A stretch of DNA of 8,398 bases from Methanosarcinales archaeon (lineage in GTDB: Archaea; Halobacteriota; Methanosarcinia; Methanosarcinales; Methanocomedenaceae): assembly GCA_030638625.1 (NCBI GenBank), contig DAOWEE010000075.1, positions 1 to 8,398 of the forward strand. Reading direction: 5' to 3'. The position numbers were made by a program, and so were the translations under genes. Below the pieces are notes generated by a model that had not been told where the DNA came from, made no database searches, and saw only the letters and a program-made list of their open reading frames with translations. This document shows, piece by piece, positions 1 to 5,685 of this stretch (positions within the stretch are counted from its first letter, which is position 1; every line of letters starts with the position of its first letter).

Positions 1-680
1 AAGTCCCAAAGTACACCCCGCATTTCCTTGAAACCGCTTCAAGCAGTGCCTGTATTTTGTCAGGTTCAGGACGATTTCCCTTTGAACCGTATGCAAAAGC
101 ATTGGGCGAGACAAACCTCACATCACGCATCATTCCTGCATACTCTGCCACCACTTCAGGACTGCGATGGCGCATCCGGTGCCCGAACAGGCGGGGAGTC
201 TGGCAGTAGCCGCAGTTGTGGGGGCAGCCCCTGTTTATCTCGATATATCCTTTGAGAAGCTCAGGTGAGAACGGAGGGTAGCGGTCAAGGTCAACAGGCG
301 GTCTTACACCCGTATATACACACCTGCCCCCGTCCATATATGCAATCCCCTTCACATCTGCCGTGTCGCCGCTCCGGATGCTGTTAACCAGTTCGGGCAG
401 GGTCTCCTCGCCTTCCCCTACCACCACGTAGTCGAAATATTCCAGGCACTCCTCAGGCCTGGCAGAAGGGTGTGGGCCGCCTGCAATATATGTGGAATCG
501 GTTGATGATAGTTCCACTTCCTTGAAAGCCGCTCCGGCCTGGGCAGTGGCAAAACTATACACCATTATGCCGTCCTCTGCCTTTTGCACTCTGTGTGCTC
601 CTTTTACCAACGGCATAAGGGCTGCCAGGCTATTACTGTTCTTCTGGTTCCAGCAAAAATGTACCCTGTCCAGTATTCAT
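1..680 (-). CDS. Radical SAM protein with N-terminal B12-binding-like domain (MJ1487-like), 3' end missing, start apparently frameshifted
   Basis: The minus strand is open from the TGA at 679-677 to the left edge, giving 225 codons. Counting the ATA at 676-674 as residue 1, residues 1-100 look like a cobalamin-binding-type Rossmann domain (GGPHPSA at 66-72, VVVGEGEETLPEL at 84-96). A radical SAM core follows, with the CX3CX2C cluster motif at C151, C155 and C158 inside INRGCPHNCGYC. This resembles the archaeal MJ1487-like B12-binding/radical SAM family, whose reaction I do not know. The likely original start is the ATG at 680-678, which has an AGGTG site 8 bases upstream. It is out of frame by one base and stops after 15 codons, yet deleting one A would give MILDRVHFCWNQ joined to the open frame. 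The next in-frame ATG (616) would remove the conserved first strand. The gene starts 5 bp after the protease stop, so it is the last visible cistron of the minus-strand cluster. The family call is fairly secure, the start is not. Confidence 0.75.
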
Positions 681-685
681 CCCCC

Positions 686-1873
686 CTACACCTGAATGGG
701 GATGAGTGTGACGCACAGCAGGCCGGCAAGAAACATCAAAATCCCAAGCAACATTCTGCTGCGGCCCAAATTGTCTGAATCTTCCAGGGGTTCGGGATGT
801 CCTGCGACAGCGAACAGTGATATGAACAATCCCCAGAACAACCACATAGAACCGTTCTGCTGCATTACAAAATAAATAAACAGTGACATGGACAGCAACA
901 CAAAGGGTACAATTGCAGATATATAAGCTGCTCTTGGGCCCAGCATGGCACGCATGATATGTCCGCCATCAAGCTGGCCGGCAGGTATCAGGTTCAGCGC
1001 GGTCACCAGCATTCCGACCCAGCCGGCAAAGGCCACTGGATGAATGATCATTTCACTATTCATTCCTCCAACAAAACTGGCAATAAAGGTAAATAACAAA
1101 GGCAGTGACAGCTTATAGAAAAACCCTCCATCCTGGGGCACAATATCTACAGGTGGCATGGACAGACCGATAGCTGTTACTATTATTGAGGCGACCAGAC
1201 CCACAATTGGTCCTGCTATTCCCACATCGAACAGTGCAGTTCGGCTGGGGATGGGTCCTCTGTGTTTAATGATGGCACCCATGGTACCAATCCCGATAAA
1301 TGGGATGAAATAGGGCAGGGACGTCTTCATACCGTGCAGTTTTGCGACAATGTAGTGTCCCATCTCGTGGGAACCCAGTACGAACATTATAGCCAGGGTA
1401 AACGGCACTCCGGTGATGATTTGTTCAGGATGTGAAAACGGGTCCACGCCAAAGAACATGGAACCGAAGAACATGGTAGTGAAAACGGTGATTGTCGCCA
1501 GTATCACATTCCACCCGATACGTTCCGGCTTTTCTTCAATTGGGGCTACAATCAGTATATGTTCACCCAGTTCGTATACCATCTGGACACCATACCCCAT
1601 GATAGATAAGGGAGTCCACAGGCGCTTAAGCACGTCTTTTGGGTCGTTTATGGGGGTGCCTGAAAAAAAGTATGCTCCATTTTCGTATGAATATTCATAA
1701 ATTTTAAAATCCGGCACTTCTGACCTGATAAACTCAAGGATATCAATTTCGCTGTCAGGTATGTCAGTATTTGCGGCCATATCAGTATCCTCAGCCATGC
1801 CGGTATCGTCAGCAATACCAGTATTGCCATCTATGCCAGGAATGCCAGAATGACTTTCGTCCGGTTCTTTCAT
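686..1873 (-). CDS. Site-2 (M50) intramembrane zinc metalloprotease, EGY-like
   Basis: This 395-residue multi-pass membrane protein carries the zinc-binding HEMGH at H169-E170-H173 and the third ligand region NLIPAGQLDGGHI, with D302. The stretch after HEMGH (LPYFIPF, GTMGAI, LFDVGIAGP) resembles the plant/cyanobacterial EGY-type branch of site-2 proteases, which cut substrates within the membrane. Residues 1-40 are an acidic, low-complexity tail built from about five 18-bp DNA repeats. Residues 45-115 form a small soluble domain, and hydrophobic segments lie at about 121-142, 153-170, 214-240, 255-270, 281-297, 316-336, 342-358 and 373-392. The ATG overlaps the upstream small-subunit stop as ATGA (1873-1870), so coupled translation is likely. 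A weak AGGGG lies well upstream. The substrate is unknown. Its place behind isoprenoid genes may only reflect co-transcription. Family membership is secure; the EGY-like label rests on motif resemblance. Confidence 0.9.
   Translation of the reverse strand: MKEPDESHSGIPGIDGNTGIADDTGMAEDTDMAANTDIPDSEIDILEFIRSEVPDFKIYEYSYENGAYFFSGTPINDPKDVLKRLWTPLSIMGYGVQMVYELGEHILIVAPIEEKPERIGWNVILATITVFTTMFFGSMFFGVDPFSHPEQIITGVPFTLAIMFVLGSHEMGHYIVAKLHGMKTSLPYFIPFIGIGTMGAIIKHRGPIPSRTALFDVGIAGPIVGLVASIIVTAIGLSMPPVDIVPQDGGFFYKLSLPLLFTFIASFVGGMNSEMIIHPVAFAGWVGMLVTALNLIPAGQLDGGHIMRAMLGPRAAYISAIVPFVLLSMSLFIYFVMQQNGSMWLFWGLFISLFAVAGHPEPLEDSDNLGRSRMLLGILMFLAGLLCVTLIPIQV
689..693 (-). promoter_or_regulatory. Shine-Dalgarno site AGGTG of the radical SAM gene
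   Basis: AGGTG on the minus strand overlaps the last sense codons of the M50 protease gene. It lies 8 bases before the ATG at 680. Its good placement marks that ATG as the ancestral start even though the ATG is now out of frame with the radical SAM reading frame. Confidence 0.55.
1763..1852 (-). repeat. Imperfect 18-bp tandem repeat, about five units, inside the protease gene
   Basis: Units run at 1763-1780, 1781-1798, 1799-1816, 1817-1834 and, more degenerate, 1835-1852. Read on the minus strand they encode a six-residue period seen as NTGIAD, DTGMAE, DTDMAA and NTDIPD. The period is a multiple of three, so unit gain or loss keeps the frame. The segment lies before the first recognisable domain. 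Confidence 0.75.
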
Positions 1874-2298
1874 AATATATCTACAACCCCTCTTGTACCG
1901 TCAACCCGTACATTGTCCCCTGTTTTAATGGTATTGATAGCGTCAGGTTCGGTGCTGTCCACCATTGGGATACCTGATATAATGGCACCCACTACCACGA
2001 TGGGTTCGGCAGACCGATTAATCACTGCTGCGGGGGCAGTGCCGTTCTTCTTCAACTGGTACATCACATAAGAACCCACTGTCGAACCTTTGCCTGCAGG
2101 GAATACCAGCACTTTACCGCTCACACACTGTCCCTTCAATTCGTGCTTTTCCTCCACTACTATGCCGGTTGTGGGGTCCACACTGCCCAAAAATGAAATA
2201 GACTCATTGGTAACCAGTGCTTCACCCTGGCCACATCCACGGGAGATGGGTCTACCTTTCAGGGTCCTAATCAGTATCACTCCCTTTAAGGCAGTCAC
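1870..2298 (-). CDS. Phosphomevalonate dehydratase small subunit (aconitase X swivel domain, DUF126-like)
   Basis: This 142-residue protein is the swivelling-domain partner of the aconitase-X-type dehydratase encoded just upstream. The pair is expected to remove water from (R)-5-phosphomevalonate to give trans-anhydromevalonate 5-phosphate. Family hallmarks are GRPISRGCGQGEALVT (15-30), FLGSVDPTTG (36-45) and the glycine/serine loop PAGKGSTVGSYVMYQL (67-82). S72 is the candidate active-site serine by analogy with related enzymes. The length is normal for the family. The GTG at 2298 overlaps the large-subunit gene by 32 bases. A second GTG at 2280, with AAAGG just before it, or another near start would give a shorter overlap, so the first 6-12 residues are uncertain. 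The 3' end shares ATGA with the protease gene. Other aconitase X pairs act on hydroxyproline; the neighbouring decarboxylase favours the mevalonate role. Confidence 0.88.
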   Translation of the reverse strand: MTALKGVILIRTLKGRPISRGCGQGEALVTNESISFLGSVDPTTGIVVEEKHELKGQCVSGKVLVFPAGKGSTVGSYVMYQLKKNGTAPAAVINRSAEPIVVVGAIISGIPMVDSTEPDAINTIKTGDNVRVDGTRGVVDIL

Positions 2299-3433
2299 GG
2301 ATACTGGCCAGACCCGCGCCTACACCGCACATGCCAGGGATGTACTTCAGTGCCTTGCCTGAGTCGGTAAGTACACATCCGAACCGGTCAGTGGCAGGTG
2401 ACACTACCATGCAGGTGTCCACGAACACTTTTGCGCCGCTGGCTTCTATCCTGCGTACCACATCAGGAGCCGCGTCCCTGACCTGGCGTGAGGTGTATAT
2501 CCACACTTCTTTTTCAACTTTCATTCCGTCAAGCAGCTCGGCAGCCGCTTCAAGTTCTTCCTGTGAATAATGGGGGCAGCCCACGGCTGCCAGGTCAGGT
2601 GTCTGTTTGCAGTCTTTCCCGAACACTTCATCGAGCTGGCTGCGGTCAATAGTAATAGTTTCTTTAGGGAACTCATGCAAACCTGATTCAGGCGTAACAC
2701 CTTTCACATGATACAGTGCCACCGCACCCGAGGCTGCCATGGCAGCACCCAGTGCTTTAAGCTCAATACTGGTTGGTCGGGACTGTAGTTTGAACATAGG
2801 AACGTCCGAACCCACCTGTGCCCCCACCAGATAACCCAGCGCGCCGTAGTCTGCACCTGATAACGGGCAGTCAACCTGCACGGTGATAACAGGTACCCGG
2901 TTCTCGTCTAAGTGGTATCCGTAGTTTGCAGTCTTGCCAATAAGTGCAGCTGCAAGTGCCGATGGGCCACCTTCGCGGTTGGTCCTGGCACCGATAACTG
3001 AATTTGCGTATGAGACCGCTGAACTTTCACTCCAGGCCAGGTGGTCGCCAAAAGAGGCCAGCGAGGCATCAATATGATATGGTGTACACGTACATTCGCA
3101 TCGTATGCCCAACCGCTGGTAGGCTTCAATGATTTTGGTCTGCTTGGCTGCAAAATCCTCATTCACGCCCATCTCACGCCAGCGCTCAAGGTCCATGCCG
3201 GCAGGGTTCAGTATTGAGGGAACCACAACTTTACCTTTAAGGTCAGATATCCATTCCAGCCCGGCATCACCGATGGTCTTGTAACTGACTCCAGCTATCT
3301 GGGCACTTTTTATAGGCACCAGTGAATCTGCACCATAGATGTCGCCAAGTGCAGTAAGGAGTTCCATGGCCTTTTGTAGAGTTGGCCCTTTCTCCCCGTC
3401 CAGCAGTGCTTCTTCTTCCCTGGTAAGATACAA
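2267..3433 (-). CDS. Phosphomevalonate dehydratase large subunit (aconitase X catalytic domain, DUF521-like)
   Basis: This 388-residue protein is full length for the aconitase X large subunit, a cytosolic iron-sulfur dehydratase half. It starts MYLTREEEALLDGEKGPTLQ, the typical family opening, followed by SAQIAGVSYKTIGDAGL (43-59) and the NPAGMD loop (76-81). The cysteine-rich RCECTCTPYH (C112, C114, C116), WSESSAVSYANSVIGARTNREGG (134-156), VGCPHYS (C286), VDTCMVVSP (C341) and MCGVG (C369) are also present. Conserved cysteines of this kind hold the Fe-S cluster in characterised members, but which ones do so here is not provable by eye. The start is TTG at 3433-3431, chosen because GGAGG lies 7 bases upstream within the 3' end of the decarboxylase gene. 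Only two bases separate that stop from this start. With the small subunit it should make trans-anhydromevalonate 5-phosphate. A different hydroxy-acid substrate is possible but less likely here. Confidence 0.9.
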   Translation of the reverse strand: MYLTREEEALLDGEKGPTLQKAMELLTALGDIYGADSLVPIKSAQIAGVSYKTIGDAGLEWISDLKGKVVVPSILNPAGMDLERWREMGVNEDFAAKQTKIIEAYQRLGIRCECTCTPYHIDASLASFGDHLAWSESSAVSYANSVIGARTNREGGPSALAAALIGKTANYGYHLDENRVPVITVQVDCPLSGADYGALGYLVGAQVGSDVPMFKLQSRPTSIELKALGAAMAASGAVALYHVKGVTPESGLHEFPKETITIDRSQLDEVFGKDCKQTPDLAAVGCPHYSQEELEAAAELLDGMKVEKEVWIYTSRQVRDAAPDVVRRIEASGAKVFVDTCMVVSPATDRFGCVLTDSGKALKYIPGMCGVGAGLASIRDCLKGSDTD

Positions 3434-3435
3434 TC

Positions 3436-4704
3436 CTAATCCTCCAGCATGGACGGGCGCCTGAACTTATCCTCTTCGCCCAGTATCATGGTGGCGTCCA
3501 GTCCCATCTTGGTAGTGTTTCCGTTAGGAGTACACATGGGGTCAAGGCTGCTGCCCCTGACATCGGGGTACACTATCAGGTCACGGTCGGCTCTGAACCT
3601 GGTTGCGATGGCATACTCAACATCAGATGAGTTAAAGATGTCAATATCATCATCCACTACAACCACATGTTTCAGGCTGCGGTGGGCGGCAAATGCGGCG
3701 TCGATGGCCTTACGGCCATCATCCTCATTGTTGGAATGTATCTGGACAATTGCATGAAGATATGAACAACCTCCTTCGGTTAACACTGCATTGCGTACAT
3801 CACAGACCTTGCCCACCTCTTTCAGGATAAGGGGTTCGTAGGGCACACCCATAAGCATTTTGTGTTCGCCCCCTGCGGGCATGATAGCGTGATAGATGGG
3901 ATCATTCCGGTGCATGACTTTGGTGATGCGGATTTGCGGCTCCTGCCTGATAAAGTCCAGGGTGCCGGTAATGTCCACGAATGGTCCTTCGTCAACCCTT
4001 GTATGGGGGTCGATATATCCTTCCAGCACCCATTCAGCGTGGGGTACTTTGATGCCGTTCTCAAGTTGGAATAGTTCAATAGGGCGGTCCAGGAGTGCGC
4101 TTGCATACTGGAATTCCAGGGCATCAGGCACCCGGGTGGTGGTTGCAAGCAGCAGCACCGGGTCAATGCCGATGACTATTGCTATGGGGAGGGGTTCGCC
4201 TGCCTGAGAGGCGGCTTTGTGAAGATTATATGTGTGCCTGTTCTCGACCAGACGGCCTACCATGGTATCCTTGCCTGTGACCATGAGCCTGTGGATGGAG
4301 GCGTTGTATGTCCCGTCGTATTCTGAAACGACCACACCTGCAGTAATATAAGGCCCACCGTCCTGGGGGAAATATGTTAGAATGGGTATTTTGGTCAGGT
4401 CAACTTCGTCTTCGATGACTTCTTGTGATGGTGAGTGGTCTACCTGCACCACTTCGCCGTTCGGTTCAATGCCTGCAAGGTAGTGTACCATATCCTGCTG
4501 TGTTGTTCCCAGTGCTTTTGCCATCAACTGCCGGTTGGCAATGATGTTCATTACAACTTTGTCCCCCATCACATTGTTGAAAAGGACTGGGTTTGAGCTG
4601 TCCATTACCTGCCTTGACACTTCCAGGCCGGGTGACAGTTTATCGTCAATTTCCGTGAGGAGTCGGTCTGACTTTAATTGCTGAATAAAATTTCTGAAAC
4701 TCAT
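3436..4704 (-). CDS. UbiD-family decarboxylase, probable anhydromevalonate phosphate decarboxylase
   Basis: This 422-residue cytosolic protein has the full UbiD fold signature. Visible marks are NASIHRLMV (134-142) with R139, KAASQAGEPLPIAIVIG (163-179), WVLEGYI (225-231), RVDEGPFVDITG (236-247) with E239 and D244, and VRGSSLDPM (382-390). R139, E239 and D244 are the likely equivalents of the catalytic Arg-Glu-acid set that works with prenylated FMN, made by a UbiX partner not in this window. In archaea one UbiD branch decarboxylates trans-anhydromevalonate 5-phosphate to isopentenyl phosphate. The two phosphomevalonate dehydratase subunits directly downstream make that role the best call. 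A quinone- or aromatic-acid-decarboxylase role is the alternative. It is the first gene of the minus-strand cluster. The ATG at 4704 gives the normal family N-terminus MSFRNFIQQL, although only a weak GAGAG lies upstream. Confidence 0.88.
   Translation of the reverse strand: MSFRNFIQQLKSDRLLTEIDDKLSPGLEVSRQVMDSSNPVLFNNVMGDKVVMNIIANRQLMAKALGTTQQDMVHYLAGIEPNGEVVQVDHSPSQEVIEDEVDLTKIPILTYFPQDGGPYITAGVVVSEYDGTYNASIHRLMVTGKDTMVGRLVENRHTYNLHKAASQAGEPLPIAIVIGIDPVLLLATTTRVPDALEFQYASALLDRPIELFQLENGIKVPHAEWVLEGYIDPHTRVDEGPFVDITGTLDFIRQEPQIRITKVMHRNDPIYHAIMPAGGEHKMLMGVPYEPLILKEVGKVCDVRNAVLTEGGCSYLHAIVQIHSNNEDDGRKAIDAAFAAHRSLKHVVVVDDDIDIFNSSDVEYAIATRFRADRDLIVYPDVRGSSLDPMCTPNGNTTKMGLDATMILGEEDKFRRPSMLED
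3441..3445 (-). promoter_or_regulatory. Shine-Dalgarno site GGAGG that sets the TTG start of the large subunit
   Basis: GGAGG on the minus strand lies inside the last codons of the UbiD-family gene. It is 7 bases before the TTG at 3433. No ATG is available nearby in that frame, and the protein beginning at the TTG has the expected family N-terminus. Confidence 0.8.
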
Positions 4705-4741
4705 TTAGGTACTCTCAGATTTCTATGATTACTGTATCCTA

Positions 4742-4759
4742 TATATCTGTTATATCTGT
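4742..4759 (+). repeat. Tandem 9-bp direct repeat TATATCTGT x2
   Basis: TATATCTGT occurs twice head to tail at 4742-4750 and 4751-4759. A third partial copy, TATATCT, lies at 4781-4787. All fall within the presumed promoter of the minus-strand cluster, so they may be a regulator site, a TATA element, or chance AT-rich sequence. Confidence 0.5.
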
Positions 4760-4787
4760 CCCATTACTTTGAAAATAAAATATATCT
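4742..4787 (-). promoter_or_regulatory. Probable promoter region of the minus-strand isoprenoid cluster
   Basis: The minus strand upstream of the decarboxylase start holds AT-rich TATA-like elements, the best being GATATATTTTA around 4777-4787 and AGATATATAGG near 4738-4748. With the usual archaeal spacing of about 25 bases these predict starts near 4756 or 4718, giving leaders of roughly 50 or 14 bases. A perfect 9-bp tandem repeat sits between or over these elements. The exact start cannot be settled by eye. Confidence 0.4.
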
Positions 4788-4837
4788 CATAAAAGCATGC
4801 GCTGCCACGGTTTTATCTATAATGATAATACGTAATA

Positions 4838-4847
4838 TTTATATAAG
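4838..4847 (+). promoter_or_regulatory. TATA box of the hdrED promoter
   Basis: TTTATATAAG is an excellent archaeal TATA-box match. Transcription should start about 25 bases downstream, near 4868-4874, giving a leader of about 80 bases before hdrE. No better candidate is seen between it and the gene. Confidence 0.65.
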
Positions 4848-4879
4848 TTTGGTACTTAGGATATTCAGATTCCAATAGG

Positions 4880-4934
4880 TGACCTGATTTTCTGGTATGT
4901 TGACCTATAAAGGAAAATTACAAATGACCTGATC
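4880..4934 (+). repeat. Three TGACCT direct repeats in the hdrE leader
   Basis: TGACCT lies at 4880-4885, 4901-4906 and 4925-4930, spaced 21 and 24 bases apart. The outer two extend to TGACCTGAT and match at 13 of 16 bases over 4880-4895 and 4925-4940. The copies lie downstream of the predicted transcription start, so they could be a DNA operator or an RNA element. They could also be the mark of a small local duplication. Confidence 0.45.
4897..4932 (+). other. Possible 11-codon upstream ORF in the hdrE leader
   Basis: An ATG at 4897 opens a short frame encoding MLTYKGKLQMT and ending in TGA at 4930-4932. The stop lies five bases before the hdrE Shine-Dalgarno site. AGGTGA at 4877-4882 is a possible ribosome site but is 14 bases away, which is long. 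Translation is unproven and it may be chance. Confidence 0.2.
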
Positions 4935-4937
4935 TGC

Positions 4938-4943
4938 AGGAGG
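4938..4943 (+). promoter_or_regulatory. Shine-Dalgarno site AGGAGG of hdrE
   Basis: AGGAGG stands 9 bases before the ATG at 4953 and fixes the hdrE start. Confidence 0.85.
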
Positions 4944-4952
4944 AAATAGATA

Positions 4953-5684
4953 ATGAGTGAAGCATTTAGTTATTATTCCGGGATTCCAACCTTTACAGTT
5001 ATGATTGGGATAGCAATGGTCGCTGTCCTGATATTTATGGTAGGAATCATACTTGACATGAAAAAGTGGGGCGGTGGAAGCGTAAGTGCGTTTCTCAGTG
5101 CCTTTGTAAAGTCGGCCACCAAGAAAGGCCACCCATCCATTATTAAGACAATTGTACTGGATATTCTGATACAGCGCAGAATACTCAGGCGCAGCCCGTT
5201 CAGATGGGTCATGCACATGCTGATATTTATAGGGTGGGGCGGTATGCTGCTTCTTTCCCTGGTGTTCGCTGCATTTGAAATGTTACATGAGTTAGGTATT
5301 GGAGAATTCGATCTGGTAAGTGTCAGGGACAGTTTTGACACTCCCAACGAGATTTTAGGATACCTGCTTTTGGTTGGACTTGTTATAGCAATAGTCCGGC
5401 GTCTTGCCATCTCTGATGTGAGTAAAGGAACCGAGATGTTTGACTGGGTACTGGTACTGGGCATATTGTTCATTACAGTAACTGGCTTTGTTGCCGAAGG
5501 GTACAGGCCTGATACAGTTTCAGCATGGAGTTTCATGGGTGCAGATGCAGCATTGGCTGAAGCGATGGCACTGTTCCATGTGTTGATATCACTGCTCTTT
5601 TGTATCGCATACATCCCATTCAGTAAATATATACATATGATCGCAGCACCACTTGTCATTCTGGCAAACGGCGGAGGCGAGTGA
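4953..5684 (+). CDS. hdrE: Heterodisulfide reductase subunit E, cytochrome b membrane subunit
   Basis: This 243-residue membrane protein has about five hydrophobic segments, at roughly 11-35, 84-109, 132-149, 163-181 and 203-222. Histidines H88 (VMHMLIFIGWGGM), H209 (LFHVLISLLF) and H228 are candidate heme b ligands, as in the NarI/HdrE/DsrM cytochrome b family. In Methanosarcinales HdrE takes electrons from reduced methanophenazine and passes them to HdrD, which reduces CoM-S-S-CoB; the reaction is thought to run in reverse in methane oxidisers. The length agrees with known HdrE. The start is supported by AGGAGG at 4938, and hdrD begins one base after the stop, in the hdrE-hdrD order known from Methanosarcina. 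DsrM-like cytochromes are the nearest alternative, but the HdrD partner and gene order favour HdrE. Confidence 0.88.
   Translation: MSEAFSYYSGIPTFTVMIGIAMVAVLIFMVGIILDMKKWGGGSVSAFLSAFVKSATKKGHPSIIKTIVLDILIQRRILRRSPFRWVMHMLIFIGWGGMLLLSLVFAAFEMLHELGIGEFDLVSVRDSFDTPNEILGYLLLVGLVIAIVRRLAISDVSKGTEMFDWVLVLGILFITVTGFVAEGYRPDTVSAWSFMGADAALAEAMALFHVLISLLFCIAYIPFSKYIHMIAAPLVILANGGGE
5673..5677 (+). promoter_or_regulatory. Shine-Dalgarno site GGAGG of hdrD
   Basis: GGAGG lies in the last codons of hdrE, 8 bases before the ATG at 5686. It selects that ATG over the in-frame ATG at 5653, which would lie inside hdrE and has no such site. Confidence 0.85.
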
Positions 5685-5685
5685 A

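Noticed and set aside
28..255. Short plus-strand frames over the left edge (75 codons, and others at 492-778).
   Set aside because: They lie opposite the radical SAM frame, which carries the CX3CX2C motif and a coherent domain order.
4788..4837. The rest of the intergenic region between the two promoters, checked for small RNAs, tRNA or riboswitch.
   Set aside because: I saw no stable long stem, no tRNA-like elements and no known riboswitch signature, only AT-rich sequence.
5653..5685. An 11-residue N-terminal extension of HdrD from an ATG at 5653.
   Set aside because: It would overlap hdrE and lacks a ribosome site, whereas the ATG at 5686 has GGAGG 8 bases upstream.
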